From positions 1,428,501 through 1,492,500 of the forward strand of contig NZ_QYUM01000003.1 in the NCBI RefSeq assembly GCF_003590775.1: a stretch of 64,000 bases of DNA, given 5' to 3'. The position numbers and the translations under genes are program-made. The stretch's first letter is position 1. Each line of letters starts with the position of its first letter. A model generated the notes under the pieces. That model saw only the letters and a program-made list of their open reading frames with translations. It had not been told where the DNA came from and searched no databases. The stretch comes from Sphingomonas cavernae (GTDB taxonomy: Bacteria; Pseudomonadota; Alphaproteobacteria; Sphingomonadales; Sphingomonadaceae). Positions 31,698-45,642 of the stretch are shown here, one piece after another.

Positions 31698-32870
31698 ATG
31701 GCCGACGCCAAATCCCTACGCGCGCCCGATGGAGCGACGGGGGTATTGGTTCTGGCTGATGGCGCCGTCTTGTGGGGGCGCGGATTCGGCGCCAGCGGCG
31801 AGGCGGTGGGCGAGGTCTGCTTCAACACCGCGATGACCGGCTATCAGGAAGTGATGACCGATCCCTCCTATGCGGGGCAGATCATCAACTTCACTTTTCC
31901 TCACATTGGAAATGTCGGCACCAACCGCGACGATGTCGAGGCGACCAACCCGCATGCGCTCGGCCTGATCGTCCGCGAGGACGTGACCGAGCCCAGCAAC
32001 TTCCGCAACATCCAGCATTTCGACGAATGGCTGAAATCAAACGGCCGCATCGGCCTTGCCGGCATCGACACGCGCGCGCTTACGCGGCGCATCCGGCAGA
32101 AGGGCGCGCCCAATGGCGTGATCGCGCATAATAGCTGGGGCGAGTTCGACGTGGATGCGCTGCTGAAGAAAGCGCGCGAATGGCCCGGGCTCGAGGGCAT
32201 GGACCTCGCCAAGGAAGTCTCGACGCTGCAGAGCTATCAGTGGCACGACGGGCTGTGGGACCTGAAGGACGGCTATCGGCTGAACGAAGCCGGCGACGAC
32301 CGCCCGCATGTTGTCGCAATCGATTATGGGCTCAAGCGCAACATCCTGCGCAATCTCGTCGCCGCGGGCGCGCGCGTGACCGTGGTCAAGGCGACCGCGA
32401 CCGCCGAGGAGGTGCTGGCGCACAATCCCGACGGCATCTTCCTGTCGAACGGCCCCGGCGATCCCGCGGCGACCGGCGAATATGCGGTGCCCGTGATCAA
32501 GAAGCTGCTCGAAACGGCCAAGCCGATCTTCGGCATCTGCCTCGGTCACCAGCTCCTCGCGATCGCGGTGGGCGGCAAGACGATCAAGATGCACCAGGGC
32601 CACCGCGGCGCGAACCATCCGGTCAAGCGCCTCGACGACGGCGCGGTCGAGATCACCAGCATGAACCACGGCTTCGCGGTCGAGCTGGATAGCCTGCCCG
32701 CCAATGCGCGCGAAACGCATGTCTCGCTGTTCGACGGCTCCAATTGCGGCTTTGAGTTGACCGACAAGCCAGTGTTCTCGGTGCAGTACCACCCCGAGGC
32801 GAGCCCCGGCCCGCAGGATAGCCATTATCTGTTCGAGAAGTTCGTTGGGGGGCTGAGGCAAACAGCATGA
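31698..32870 (+). CDS. carA: Carbamoyl-phosphate synthase small (glutaminase) subunit
   Basis: 390 aa. Releases ammonia from glutamine and channels it to CarB for arginine and pyrimidine synthesis. The N-terminal CarA domain has FNTAMTGYQEVMTDPSYAGQ, IINFTFPHIGNVGTN and GIDTRALTRRIRQKG; the class I amidotransferase domain has the nucleophile in FGICLGHQLLAI (about Cys281) and the His/Glu of YHPEASPGP. ATG 31698 has AGGAG upstream. Its stop overlaps the small gene at 32867 (ATGA), which is then coupled to carB. Confidence 0.96.
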   Translation: MADAKSLRAPDGATGVLVLADGAVLWGRGFGASGEAVGEVCFNTAMTGYQEVMTDPSYAGQIINFTFPHIGNVGTNRDDVEATNPHALGLIVREDVTEPSNFRNIQHFDEWLKSNGRIGLAGIDTRALTRRIRQKGAPNGVIAHNSWGEFDVDALLKKAREWPGLEGMDLAKEVSTLQSYQWHDGLWDLKDGYRLNEAGDDRPHVVAIDYGLKRNILRNLVAAGARVTVVKATATAEEVLAHNPDGIFLSNGPGDPAATGEYAVPVIKKLLETAKPIFGICLGHQLLAIAVGGKTIKMHQGHRGANHPVKRLDDGAVEITSMNHGFAVELDSLPANARETHVSLFDGSNCGFELTDKPVFSVQYHPEASPGPQDSHYLFEKFVGGLRQTA

Positions 32871-33153
32871 TTGGCGTTGTCCTCATGCTGGCAATGCAGG
32901 GATCCGCGCCACCGGTCGCCACCAAATCGGCCGAGACCATTACGCAGTCGCAACTGGACGCAATGTCTGACGCGTGCCGTGCGCCGCGAAAATGGTTGAA
33001 GCATTTGAACGGCGACGAAGTTCGCTTTCGGCCGGCTAAGCGAGCAAAATATGAACAGGTCGACTGCGTTCTGCGGCACCTGAAAGATAGCATGGCGCCA
33101 ATGAGCTTTGGTTTTGTTGGCAACGAAGCAATAGAAGAGGCTGGAAAGCAATA

Positions 33154-33154
<1 letters not shown>
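32867..33154 (+). CDS. Small protein of unknown function between carA and carB
   Basis: 95 aa. Coupled on both sides: ATGA with carA and TAATG with carB. The N-terminus [14 protein letters not shown] is hydrophobic and could be a short signal peptide or anchor; the rest is basic and polar with two cysteines (DACRAPRKW and [10 protein letters not shown]). Hand count gives about 55% G+C (157 of 288 bases), lower than the flanking car genes. I do not recognise a family. The overlapping start and stop signals argue that it is translated. Confidence 0.7.
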
Positions 33155-36492
<3,338 letters not shown>

Positions 36493-36575
36493 TCCCGACA
36501 AATTATCGCGTGGCGGGCGGCTTTTCACTTCAGGGGTGAGGCCGCTTGGGGGAAGCTTTGACGAAGGACTGAGGA

Positions 36576-37052
36576 ATGGCGACCGTCGAGAAATTGCCGA
36601 TGCTGGCAGAGGGCTATGACAAGCTGACGGAGTCCCTCCGCCGCCTCAAGGCCGAGCGCCCCGAGATCGTCGACGCGATCGAGGAAGCGCGCGCGCATGG
36701 CGACCTTTCGGAAAACGCCGAATATCACGCCGCCAAGGAGCGGCAGGGCCAGATCGAGGCGTCGATCGCGGACATCGAGGACCGGCTCAGCCGCGCGCAG
36801 ATCATCGATCCGACGACGCTTTCCGGCGACAAGGTGATCTTCGGCGCGACGGTGACCTTGCACGACGAAGACGAGAAGCCCGTGAAGTACCAGATCGTCG
36901 GACAGACCGAGGCGGATGCCAAGGTTGGCCGCATCTCGTACAACTCGCCGCTCGGCCGCGCGCTGATCGGACGCCAGGTTGATGACGAGGTCGAGGTTTC
37001 GGTCCCTTCGGGCGACCGCTACTATCTGGTTTCCAAGATCGAATTCATCTGA
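36576..37052 (+). CDS. greA: Transcription elongation factor GreA
   Basis: 158 aa. Binds the secondary channel of RNA polymerase and stimulates cleavage of backtracked RNA. The N-terminal coiled coil carries the acidic tip ([20 protein letters not shown]) and the C-terminal FKBP-like domain has [23 protein letters not shown] 36576 is preceded by TGAGGA. 83 bases after carB, on the same strand, so possibly co-transcribed. Confidence 0.96.
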   Translation: MATVEKLPMLAEGYDKLTESLRRLKAERPEIVDAIEEARAHGDLSENAEYHAAKERQGQIEASIADIEDRLSRAQIIDPTTLSGDKVIFGATVTLHDEDEKPVKYQIVGQTEADAKVGRISYNSPLGRALIGRQVDDEVEVSVPSGDRYYLVSKIEFI

Positions 37053-37059
37053 TCGCGGG

Positions 37060-37689
37060 ATGAAAATTCCGCAGGGCAAGGTGACCAACGCGCTGGTGAT
37101 CGCCACCAGCGCGATATGGCTTACGCTGACGCTGGGCGGCTACCAGGATCTTGCCGCTGGAGCCGGCGGCTTCTTTCCCGCGCGAATTTCAGGCGCGCTC
37201 GTGCTGCAGGGCGCACTGCCCGCATGGCTGACGCCTTTGTCGGCGGTGCTGCTGCATGCCGACATATTCCATCTCGCCTTCAACATGCTGATGCTCTTCT
37301 ATTGCGGGCGCTTCGTCGAAGCCGCGATCGGCCCCGGCGGGCTGGGCGCGCTCTATGTCGTGGGCGCCTATGCATCGGCGGCGGCGGAGTATCTCTGGAA
37401 TCCGGGCAATGTCGTGCCGATGATCGGCGCAAGCGGCGCAATTTCCGCGGTGATCGGTTGCTATGCGATGCTCTTCGGGCAGAATCGCATCAAGCCGTTG
37501 GGCCCGATACCTGCCCGTGCGATCCAGATCGTCTGGCTCGCGGTCGCCTGGGTCGTGATCCAGGGGTTGATCGGGATTGCAACCTGGGGCTCGATGACGC
37601 GCATCGCGATCGCCGCGCATATCGGCGGATTCATTCCGGGATTGCTGCTGGCGCGGCCGTTGCTGCTGTGGCGCTATCGCAGGGCGTGA
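37060..37689 (+). CDS. Rhomboid family intramembrane serine protease
   Basis: 209 aa with six predicted membrane segments. The catalytic Ser125 lies in MIGASGAISAV (GxSG) and the partner His187 in AIAAHIGGFIPG; HADIFHLAFNMLMLFY is the conserved HxxxHxxxN-like segment of helix 2. It cleaves membrane proteins within the bilayer; the substrate is unknown. Only seven bases separate it from greA. ATG 37060 is preferred because the N-terminus then begins just before the first helix. Confidence 0.9.
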   Translation: MKIPQGKVTNALVIATSAIWLTLTLGGYQDLAAGAGGFFPARISGALVLQGALPAWLTPLSAVLLHADIFHLAFNMLMLFYCGRFVEAAIGPGGLGALYVVGAYASAAAEYLWNPGNVVPMIGASGAISAVIGCYAMLFGQNRIKPLGPIPARAIQIVWLAVAWVVIQGLIGIATWGSMTRIAIAAHIGGFIPGLLLARPLLLWRYRRA

Positions 37690-37704
37690 CCTCCAACCGC
37701 GTCA

Positions 37705-37776
37705 CCCCAGCGAAAGCTGGGGTCTGCTGACGAGATTGCTCTCTATTCGTCGGGAGATGCCAGCTTTCGCTGGCAT
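37705..37776. repeat. Two inverted hairpin repeats between convergent genes (CCCCAGC-GAAA and GCCAGC-TTTC types)
   Basis: Hairpin 1 has arms 37705-37711 and 37716-37722 around GAAA; hairpin 2 has arms 37757-37764 and 37769-37776 around TTTC. The two are related in inverted orientation. A third hairpin of the same GAAA-loop type follows eno at 41418. They sit between the ends of the rhomboid and DUF4170 genes and probably end transcription from both sides. Confidence 0.8.
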
Positions 37777-37789
37777 GACGGGAAGAGGG

Positions 37790-38026
37790 TCAGTTGGCCT
37801 TGTCCGCCGGGGCGACCATGTCGGGCTGGAGCAGGCGGTGAAGGTGGACGACGACATATTTCATCTCGGCATCGTCCACCGTCCGCTGCGCCGCTGCGCG
37901 CCAAGCCTTTTCGGCGCTGGAATAGTCGGGAAAGACGCCGACGATGTCGATCGACTTGAGATCATCGAAGTCGAGCGTCTGCGGATCGCTGACGCGGCCG
38001 CCGAAGACGAGGTGCAATTTGCTCAT
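37790..38026 (-). CDS. DUF4170 protein
   Basis: 78 aa from ATG 38026. Segments LHLVFGGRVSDPQTLDFDDL, VGVFPDYSSAEKAWRAAAQR and MKYVVVHLHRLLQPD match the small DUF4170 family of alphaproteobacteria, of unknown function. No signal peptide. Ends 14 bases from a hairpin repeat. Confidence 0.85.
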   Translation of the reverse strand: MSKLHLVFGGRVSDPQTLDFDDLKSIDIVGVFPDYSSAEKAWRAAAQRTVDDAEMKYVVVHLHRLLQPDMVAPADKAN

Positions 38027-38103
38027 GGGGTCACCGGATCTGTTGGGATTTGGCGGGGTCACTAGGGAGCCAGCGCCCCGCCGTCAATGATCCGTACCCG
38101 AAA

Positions 38104-38655
38104 TCAGCGCTTCTTGGCCGATCCGCCGACGGTCTTGCCCGCTGCGGAGCCTGCTTCCTCGACCGCTGTCACCACCGCGCCGACGAGCTGGCTGATCTGC
38201 GATTTCGCGGCCTCGGCGTTGACGCCGAGCGCGTCGAGCTTCTTCTGGCCTGCGGTCTTGGCTGCCTTGGCCGCGGCCGACGCACCTTGGTTGAGCTTCT
38301 TGCCAGTGGCGCCCAGAGTCTTGGTCTCGCGTTCGGTGCGGGGCAGCAGCGAACCGACGAGCGCGCCCAGGGCGATGCCACCGACGAGAAAGGCGAGGGG
38401 ATTGTCCTGCACCTGTTTCGTGGTCTTGTCCTTGGCGGTTCGCGCGCCTTCCTGAGCTGTCGAATAGGCCTTGCGCGCCTTTACCTTGCCCGTGGCGAGC
38501 GCCTCCGATGCCTTGGCGCGCCCGGTGGCATAGGCTGCCTCCGCACGTTCGCGCGCAGCATGCGCACTTTCCTTGACCTGCTCGCTCGCCGCGCCGATCT
38601 TCTCGCTCGCCAGCGTTGAAACCTTGCGGGCGTTATCGGTGATCGGATTGGTCAT
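38104..38655 (-). CDS. Ala/Lys-rich envelope-stress-type protein (YtxH/ElaB-like)
   Basis: 183 aa, low-complexity helical repeats of Ala, Lys and Glu/Ser with one short hydrophobic Gly-rich segment (NPLAFLVGGIALGALVGSLL, near residue 85). This plan (amphipathic helix, Gly-zipper membrane piece, helix) matches YtxH/ElaB/DUF883-type proteins. Function not established; such proteins often bind membranes or ribosomes under stress. It is the last of a run of four minus-strand genes, three bases from the DUF3618 stop. Confidence 0.7.
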   Translation of the reverse strand: MTNPITDNARKVSTLASEKIGAASEQVKESAHAARERAEAAYATGRAKASEALATGKVKARKAYSTAQEGARTAKDKTTKQVQDNPLAFLVGGIALGALVGSLLPRTERETKTLGATGKKLNQGASAAAKAAKTAGQKKLDALGVNAEAAKSQISQLVGAVVTAVEEAGSAAGKTVGGSAKKR

Positions 38656-38658
38656 CGT

Positions 38659-39021
38659 CTATCCTCCATTTCGGCGGGTGCGCTGTGTGCGCCTGTTGCC
38701 TGGCTGAAACTCCTCGGGCGCGGCCTGGGTTGCCTCGTCCCGTGAAAAGGCTGCAATGAGCGCATCCCAGAGCGTGCCTCGGAAAAACCACGCGAGCAAT
38801 GTGACGGCCACGCCGGCGGTGGCGACGGGACGCTCCTTTACGAGCGCAAGACCCTCTTGCGTCAGTTCGTCCGCCTTCTCTCGCAGGTCTTCCACCAGTT
38901 CCTCGATCAGTGCGCTCGGCTTGAGGCGCCCCTGAATCTCCACCAGGCGTCCGGTGAGTTGCGAACGCGCGCGCGTCGCTTCCTGGCGTGCGCGGACAAG
39001 TTCGCGTTCGGTGCGGCTCAT
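38659..39021 (-). CDS. DUF3618 protein
   Basis: 120 aa. RQEATRARSQLTGRLVEIQG, then a single hydrophobic segment (VATAGVAVTLLAWFF) and a polar tail; the RxxL-T/DxL motif near the N-terminus marks DUF3618, a membrane-anchored family often beside holin-like DUF1469 proteins. ATG 39021 overlaps the previous stop (ATGA). Function unknown. Confidence 0.8.
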   Translation of the reverse strand: MSRTERELVRARQEATRARSQLTGRLVEIQGRLKPSALIEELVEDLREKADELTQEGLALVKERPVATAGVAVTLLAWFFRGTLWDALIAAFSRDEATQAAPEEFQPGNRRTQRTRRNGG

Positions 39022-39374
39022 CGGCGGGCCCCGAACTCATCCACATCCTTGCGGATCTTTTCGGCGATGATGCTGAACAACAGTGCCGTGATCGCGATCG
39101 CCAGCACCGCGATCAACAGCGCGGCGCCAGCAGCACCAATGAACGGCGCGAGCATGAAGACTGCGGCCATAAGCAACAGGATGATTGCGCAAAAGCCGAG
39201 CACCACGCCGATCGCGGCGAAGATGAAATATTTCCGGTAGCCGGAAAGCTGATGGATCGCCTGCGCGCGATAGAGCTTGATTTCCGCCTTTACGAAGGTT
39301 TCGGTATCGTCGACGAGCTGTCCCAACAGATCGCCGATGCTGTCCTCCTCGCGGTCCGCACGCGGATCACTCAC
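39018..39374 (-). CDS. Holin-like DUF1469 membrane protein
   Basis: About 118 aa from GTG 39374, supported by GGGAG six bases upstream; a GTG at 39398 would add eight residues. Two strong hydrophobic helices (KYFIFAAIGVVLGFCAIILL and LAPFIGAAGAALLIAVLAIA) follow a charged start. The DUF1469 family is named phage holin superfamily III, but is chromosomal and common; no lytic role is implied here. Coupled to DUF3618. Confidence 0.82.
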   Translation of the reverse strand: MSDPRADREEDSIGDLLGQLVDDTETFVKAEIKLYRAQAIHQLSGYRKYFIFAAIGVVLGFCAIILLLMAAVFMLAPFIGAAGAALLIAVLAIAITALLFSIIAEKIRKDVDEFGARR

Positions 39375-39414
39375 CCCAGGCTCCCATATTGCTGGCACTA
39401 GCCGACGTTGAAAA

Positions 39415-39975
39415 TCACGCCTTGTCGTTCGACCCTGCCTTGATCAGCCGCGCGAGCACGAAGCCGACTGCCGCGGCAGCGCCGATTGCGACGGCAGGGC
39501 TCTTCTTGACGAAATCACCCGCATCCTTGACCAGGTCGTCGACATCCTTGCCCTTGAGCGTCGTGGCGAAGCTCGCGACTGCCTCGGCCGCCTTGCGCGT
39601 GTAATCGCCATATTGCGCCCCGACGCGCTCGTCGACCGTGCCTGCCGCGTCTCCGATGAGCTTGGCGACATTGTCGAGCGCACCGGTAGCCCGGTCCTTG
39701 CCCTGCGCGGCAAGTTCATGAGCGCGTTCACTCGCTTGCTTGGTCAGCACTTTTGCTTCCTTCTTGACCGCGGCGGTCGCCTCGTTTGCCTTCGCCTTCA
39801 GCGGCGAGGGCTTCGCCTTGGCCTTGGGCGCTGCACGGGTCGCCGCCTTTTTGACGGGCTCCGCCTTTTTCGCGACGGGCTTCGGCGCGGCGCTTGCCGC
39901 GGCCTTGGTGGCTGCGGGCTTCTTCGCGGCGGGCTTCTTAGCCGCAGTCTTCTTCGGGGTCGTGCCTTCAGCCAT
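39415..39975 (-). CDS. Lys/Ala/Pro-rich (histone H1-like) protein with C-terminal Gly-zipper
   Basis: 186 aa from ATG 39975, chosen because GGGAGA lies seven bases upstream. The first ~75 residues repeat AAKKPA units, as in histone H1-like or phasin-linker tails that bind DNA or acidic partners; a helical part follows (RAHELAAQGKDRATGALDNV) and the end (VAIGAAAAVGFVLARLIKAG) is a Gly-zipper membrane piece. Resembles DUF883/ElaB proteins with a basic extension. Function inferred only. Confidence 0.72.
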   Translation of the reverse strand: MAEGTTPKKTAAKKPAAKKPAATKAAASAAPKPVAKKAEPVKKAATRAAPKAKAKPSPLKAKANEATAAVKKEAKVLTKQASERAHELAAQGKDRATGALDNVAKLIGDAAGTVDERVGAQYGDYTRKAAEAVASFATTLKGKDVDDLVKDAGDFVKKSPAVAIGAAAAVGFVLARLIKAGSNDKA

Positions 39976-40084
39976 GAACGTGTCTCCCATTTGCGGAATT
40001 CGATTCACTGCTACAACAATCGCGATTGCAAAGCGGTTCCGCAAGGCTTTCCCGACAATTGCGTTTGCGCGTCTTCCCCGATAG

Positions 40085-41401
<1,317 letters not shown>

Positions 41402-41417
41402 ACTCAAGGCGAAATGC

Positions 41418-41443
41418 GTCATTCCCGCGAAAGCGGGAATGAC
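41418..41443. repeat. GAAA-loop hairpin repeat after eno (possible terminator)
   Basis: Perfect 11-base arms (41418-41428 and 41433-41443) with a GAAA tetraloop. The same class of hairpin occurs near 37.7 kb. No strict T-run follows (AGTCTTTGGG), so it is a repeat that may double as a terminator for eno. Confidence 0.8.
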
Positions 41444-41500
41444 AGTCTTTGGGAAGAAACGGCTTGATTCCACGAATCGTCTGTGATTCAAGGAATACAG

Positions 41501-41812
41501 ATGACACGCGCTATATCCTTTATCGGCCTCCTGCGTTCAGCCGCCCCTACCGCGATCATGATGCTCGTGATCGCGATCTTCGGAGGCTATGCGGTTGTGG
41601 GCAAGAACGGCGTGCTTGCCTGGGGCGATTATACCCGTCAGCTTGAACAGCAGCGCGTCGAACTCGCCAAGCTGGAGAAGCACAAGACGCTGCTTCAGAA
41701 CCGCGTGGCGCTGCTCGATCCCAAAAAGGCCAATCCCGACATGGCGGACGAGCTGATTCGCCGCGAGCTCGGGCTCGCGCATCCCGACGAAGTGATCGTC
41801 CCGCTCAACTGA
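41501..41812 (+). CDS. ftsB: Septum formation initiator FtsB
   Basis: 103 aa. A short start, one membrane helix (~17-34, TAIMMLVIAIFGGYAVVG), a coiled coil (~45-70) with LEQQRVELAKLEKHKTLLQN, and the closing MADELIRRELGLAHPDEVIV are the FtsB/DivIC plan. It acts with FtsL and FtsQ at the divisome. ATG 41501 has AAGGA upstream. Placement between eno and pdhA is common in alphaproteobacteria. Confidence 0.93.
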   Translation: MTRAISFIGLLRSAAPTAIMMLVIAIFGGYAVVGKNGVLAWGDYTRQLEQQRVELAKLEKHKTLLQNRVALLDPKKANPDMADELIRRELGLAHPDEVIVPLN

Positions 41813-41900
41813 ACCTGTCGGGGAAAGAAATTTCTCGTTGCCGTTGCGGAATCCGTGAGCGGGCGATTATAGACCGCTCGTTCCTTTCCTCCCTCCCAAG

Positions 41901-42965
41901 GTGAACGACTTGGCAAGAGCATCGACAGCGAAATCGTCCAAGAGCGCGCCGGCCCCGATCCCCAATCGCGAGCGCCCCGGCGAACCAGAACGCTATAAGG
42001 CAAGCAAGGAAGAGCTCCTGCAGTTCTACCGCGACATGTTGCTCATTCGCCGGTTCGAGGAAAAGGCGGGCCAGCTTTATGGCCTCGGCCTGATCGGTGG
42101 CTTCTGCCACCTCTATATCGGCCAGGAAGCCGTCGCCGTCGGCCTTCAGTCCGCGCTGAACGGCGATACAGACAGCGTTATCACAGGCTATCGCGATCAC
42201 GGCCATATGCTCGCTTACGGCATCGACCCCAAGGTGATCATGGCCGAGCTAACGGGCCGCGAAGCGGGCATCTCGCGCGGCAAGGGCGGCTCGATGCACA
42301 TGTTCTCGGTCGAGCACAAATTCTACGGTGGCCACGGTATCGTCGGCGCGCAGGTGTCGCTGGGCACGGGCCTTGCGTTCAAGCACAAATATTCCAGGGA
42401 CGGCGGCGTCGCGATGGCCTATTTCGGCGACGGCGCGGCCAATCAGGGCCAGGTTTACGAGAGCTTCAACATGGCCGAGCTCTGGAAGCTCCCGATCATC
42501 TTCGTGATCGAGAACAACCAATATGCCATGGGCACCTCGGTCAACCGCGCATCGGCTGAGGATCAGCTCTACCGTCGCGGCGAGAGCTTCCGCATTCCCG
42601 GCCTTCAGGTCGACGGCATGGATGTGCTTGCGGTGCGTGGTGCGGCCGAAGAGGCTGTCAAATGGGTCCGCGCAGGCAAGGGGCCGATCCTGCTTGAGCT
42701 CAAGACCTATCGCTATCGCGGCCACTCGATGTCCGACCCTGCCAAATACCGTTCGCGTGACGAAGTGCAGGCGGTGCGCGACAAGTCCGATCCGATCGAA
42801 CATGCCAAGCGCGAGCTCGAGGCGCTGGGCGTCAGCGAGGACGCGCTCAAGGACATCGACAAGGAAATCCGCAAACAGGTGAGCGAGGCGGCCGATTTCG
42901 CCGAAACCTCGCCCGAGCCCGAGATTTCCGAACTCTATACCGACGTGCTGGTGGATCAATATTGA
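41901..42965 (+). CDS. pdhA: Pyruvate dehydrogenase E1 component, alpha subunit
   Basis: 354 aa. Thiamine-diphosphate-dependent decarboxylation of pyruvate. The TPP motif runs from [20 protein letters not shown] to [11 protein letters not shown]; the phosphorylation-loop region [11 protein letters not shown] is present. Starts at GTG 41901; a TTG five codons on is an alternative. A Pro/Ser-rich N-terminal stretch precedes the domain. TGATG overlap with pdhB indicates coupled translation and equal amounts of the two subunits. Confidence 0.95.
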   Translation: MNDLARASTAKSSKSAPAPIPNRERPGEPERYKASKEELLQFYRDMLLIRRFEEKAGQLYGLGLIGGFCHLYIGQEAVAVGLQSALNGDTDSVITGYRDHGHMLAYGIDPKVIMAELTGREAGISRGKGGSMHMFSVEHKFYGGHGIVGAQVSLGTGLAFKHKYSRDGGVAMAYFGDGAANQGQVYESFNMAELWKLPIIFVIENNQYAMGTSVNRASAEDQLYRRGESFRIPGLQVDGMDVLAVRGAAEEAVKWVRAGKGPILLELKTYRYRGHSMSDPAKYRSRDEVQAVRDKSDPIEHAKRELEALGVSEDALKDIDKEIRKQVSEAADFAETSPEPEISELYTDVLVDQY

Positions 42966-44347
42966 TGGCTGTAGAACTCAAGATGCCCGCGCTTTCCCCG
43001 ACCATGGAGGAAGGCACGCTCGCCAAATGGCTCGTAAAGGAAGGCGATGAAGTCAAGTCGGGCGACATTCTCGCCGAGATCGAGACCGACAAGGCCACGA
43101 TGGAATTCGAAGCTGTCGACGAAGGCACGATGGCGAAGATCCTCGTGCCCGAGGGCTCCGAGGGGGTGAAGGTCGGCACCGTGATCGCGTTGATCGGCGG
43201 CGAGGGAGAAGAGGCCGCTGCGCCCGCGCCCAAGGCAGAGCCCGAGGTGCAGAAGGCCGCGCCGGCTGCCGAGGAAGCTCCAAAGAAGGCGGAAACTGGC
43301 ACGCAGAAGCTCGTTTCGGAAGCGAAGGCTCAGGTTGCCGATCCGGCGATCCCTGCGGGTACCGAGATGGTCAAGACCACCGTCCGCGAAGCATTGCGTG
43401 ACGCGATGGCCGAGGAAATGCGTTCCGACGACCGCGTCTTCGTGATGGGCGAGGAAGTCGCCGAATATCAGGGCGCGTACAAGGTGACGCAGGGCCTGCT
43501 CGAGGAATTCGGGCCCGAGCGCGTCATCGATACGCCGATCACCGAATATGGCTTTGCCGGCGTCGGTACGGGCGCGGCGATGGCGGGCTTGCGCCCGATC
43601 GTCGAGTTCATGACCTTCAATTTCGCGATGCAGGCGATCGACCACATCATCAATTCGGCCGCGAAGACCAACTATATGTCGGGCGGGCAGATGCGCTGCC
43701 CGATCGTGTTCCGCGGTCCCAATGGCGCGGCGAGCCGCGTCGGCGCGCAGCACAGCCAGAATTATGGCCCCTGGTACGCCAGCGTTCCCGGGCTGATCGT
43801 GGTCGCGCCCTATGATGCGGCCGACGCCAAGGGCCTGCTCAAGGCGGCGATCCGCTCGAACGACCCGGTGGTCTTCCTCGAAAACGAGCTGTTGTACGGC
43901 CGCAGCTTCGAGGTGCCCAGGCTCGACGACTATGTGCTGCCGATCGGCAAGGCGCGGATCATGCGCGAGGGCAAGGACGTGACGCTGGTCAGCTATTCGA
44001 TCGGCGTGGGCGTCGCGCTCGACGCCGCCGAGAAGCTCGCAGCCGAAGGTATCGACGCCGAGGTCATCGACCTCCGCACGCTGCGCCCGCTCGACACCGC
44101 GACGGTGCTCGAGAGCCTCAAGAAGACCAACCGCATGGTCGTCGTCGAGGAGGGTTGGCCCGTCTGCTCGATATCGAGCGAAATCGTCGCGGTTGCCATG
44201 GAGCAAGGCTTCGACGATCTCGACGCCCCGGTGCTGCGCGTGACCAACGAGGATGTGCCGCTGCCCTATGCCGCAAATCTGGAGAAGCTGGCGCTCGTCG
44301 ACGCCGACCGCGTTGTCGCGGCGGCGAAGAAGGTCACCTATCGCTGA
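42965..44347 (+). CDS. pdhB: Pyruvate dehydrogenase E1 component, beta subunit with lipoyl domain
   Basis: 460 aa, longer than typical E1 beta (~325) because it begins with a lipoyl domain ([20 protein letters not shown]; lipoylated Lys43 in [13 protein letters not shown]) joined by an Ala/Pro/Glu linker (~80-115). The E1 beta domain follows ([38 protein letters not shown]). A lipoyl domain on E1 beta is known in alphaproteobacteria, so the fusion is not an artefact. ATG 42965 overlaps pdhA. The E2 and E3 genes are outside the window. Confidence 0.96.
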   Translation: MAVELKMPALSPTMEEGTLAKWLVKEGDEVKSGDILAEIETDKATMEFEAVDEGTMAKILVPEGSEGVKVGTVIALIGGEGEEAAAPAPKAEPEVQKAAPAAEEAPKKAETGTQKLVSEAKAQVADPAIPAGTEMVKTTVREALRDAMAEEMRSDDRVFVMGEEVAEYQGAYKVTQGLLEEFGPERVIDTPITEYGFAGVGTGAAMAGLRPIVEFMTFNFAMQAIDHIINSAAKTNYMSGGQMRCPIVFRGPNGAASRVGAQHSQNYGPWYASVPGLIVVAPYDAADAKGLLKAAIRSNDPVVFLENELLYGRSFEVPRLDDYVLPIGKARIMREGKDVTLVSYSIGVGVALDAAEKLAAEGIDAEVIDLRTLRPLDTATVLESLKKTNRMVVVEEGWPVCSISSEIVAVAMEQGFDDLDAPVLRVTNEDVPLPYAANLEKLALVDADRVVAAAKKVTYR

Positions 44348-44362
44348 TCGGTGTAGCGCCGA

Positions 44363-45052
44363 TCAGCTAGTGTAAGCGGCGCACGATGCCTTGGGCGCTT
44401 CATTGTTCGGATTGAAGATGCCCCCCTCGATGTCGCGTTCATCACGAACCAGGAAGGTCGCTGTGTAGTGGATCAACGGCTCGCCCATGATCTTCGCGCT
44501 GACGATGGGCTCATACTGGTAGGTGATTTCGGCAAACATGGCGGCGTTGCCCTCGGGCGCCTTCACTTCCTTGCCCACGGGCCCCATGCCCTTGAAAGCG
44601 GTGCCGGTCTTGCCGTCGCCTTCAACGCCATAGCGCGAATCATATTTGCGCTGGCCGATGCAGCGCTGCCACTGAATCCACTGCCCGCCGTCTTCATTGA
44701 CGGTGAGGCCGGACAAGACGATCCGGCCACGCTCTGTCAACTTCATCGAGCCGGCCTGGAGCTTGGCGCCTACGAAGGTGTCGTTGACGTCCGATTCGCG
44801 AAATTGCGTGAGTGCCATCGCGTTGTCGAGGCCGACGCGCGAGCTGTTGTCGGCCACGGCCAGCGCGATCTGGCTGACGCGCATGTGCGTCAGCGCCAGA
44901 TTGGTCGCCTCCACGCCGTAAAGCCCCATCGCCAGCACCGGCGGCATCGTATAGGCGAATTCGACATAGGCCACTGCCGAACGGCAGCGCCACAGTCGGG
45001 CCGCGAAGGCGCGTGTGCGCGACAAGCCGCGGTTCAAGCGGGCTTGGGGCAT
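44363..45052 (-). CDS. TadE-like pilus assembly protein
   Basis: 229 aa. The N-terminal membrane helix with the TadE signature appears as CRSAVAYVEFAYTMPPVLAM (Glu after a short basic stretch); the remainder is a periplasmic beta-rich domain with cysteines (QRCIGQRKYD, KASCAAY). TadE-like pseudopilins work in type IVc (Tad/Flp) pilus assembly. Starts 19 bases inside the previous gene's end. No tad ATPase or secretin gene is in the window. Confidence 0.8.
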   Translation of the reverse strand: MPQARLNRGLSRTRAFAARLWRCRSAVAYVEFAYTMPPVLAMGLYGVEATNLALTHMRVSQIALAVADNSSRVGLDNAMALTQFRESDVNDTFVGAKLQAGSMKLTERGRIVLSGLTVNEDGGQWIQWQRCIGQRKYDSRYGVEGDGKTGTAFKGMGPVGKEVKAPEGNAAMFAEITYQYEPIVSAKIMGEPLIHYTATFLVRDERDIEGGIFNPNNEAPKASCAAYTS

Positions 45053-45642
45053 ATCTCTACTCCCGTTTCTTCGGCCTGCTGGCTATAGGGCTGGTTTCTC
45101 AGCGTCGTCCGCGCAACGCTCGTGCCGGTGTTCGACCACCCCAGCATCCCCATCACCGGGAAAAGGCGCGGATAGGTAGCGGTGGCGGTGAACACGACGA
45201 TGTCGTCGGCGCCGCCCAGACCGCTCTTGCCGCGCTTGTTCCACGTCTTGGAGTTGTTGACGTCCAGGAAGCATTCGGTGTCGGCGTCGAACTGTTTGTC
45301 ACCGTCGAGGTCCTTGAAGTCCTCGTAGGTGTTGACCTTGGTGAAGGACGAGAAGGACTCGCTGGTCGTCGTGACGGTCGCCCTGTTCGAGATGGTCTGG
45401 AGCATGGACGCGATCTTGCCTTCGATTACCGCCTTCTTGGTCGGTGCGTCCTCAAGCGTCAGGTCGCGCGCGGCCTTGTTGGTGGCGCCCTGCAGCACCG
45501 ATTGCGCATAAGCCTGGTAGCCGAGTTCCATCATGCCGAGCATCAGCATCAGCATGATCGGCGCGACGATTGCGAATTCGACCACGGTCGCTCCGTCCGT
45601 GTTCCTGGTCAGCGCGGGGAAAGTTCGGCGCGGCGCGATCAT
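45034..45642 (-). CDS. TadE family pilus protein
   Basis: 202 aa. TDGATVVEFAIVAPIMLMLM is a textbook TadE N-terminal helix with the conserved Glu. The periplasmic part carries an acidic, calcium-like stretch (DFKDLDGDKQFDADTECFLD). ATG 45642 overlaps the TadG stop (ATGA), so tadG - tadE - tadE form one coupled unit on the minus strand. Confidence 0.87.
   Translation of the reverse strand: MIAPRRTFPALTRNTDGATVVEFAIVAPIMLMLMLGMMELGYQAYAQSVLQGATNKAARDLTLEDAPTKKAVIEGKIASMLQTISNRATVTTTSESFSSFTKVNTYEDFKDLDGDKQFDADTECFLDVNNSKTWNKRGKSGLGGADDIVVFTATATYPRLFPVMGMLGWSNTGTSVARTTLRNQPYSQQAEETGVEICPKPA

Noticed and set aside
39018-39374. Holin-like gene as a sign of a prophage
   Set aside because: The family is common on chromosomes and no integrase, capsid, tail or lysis gene is near.
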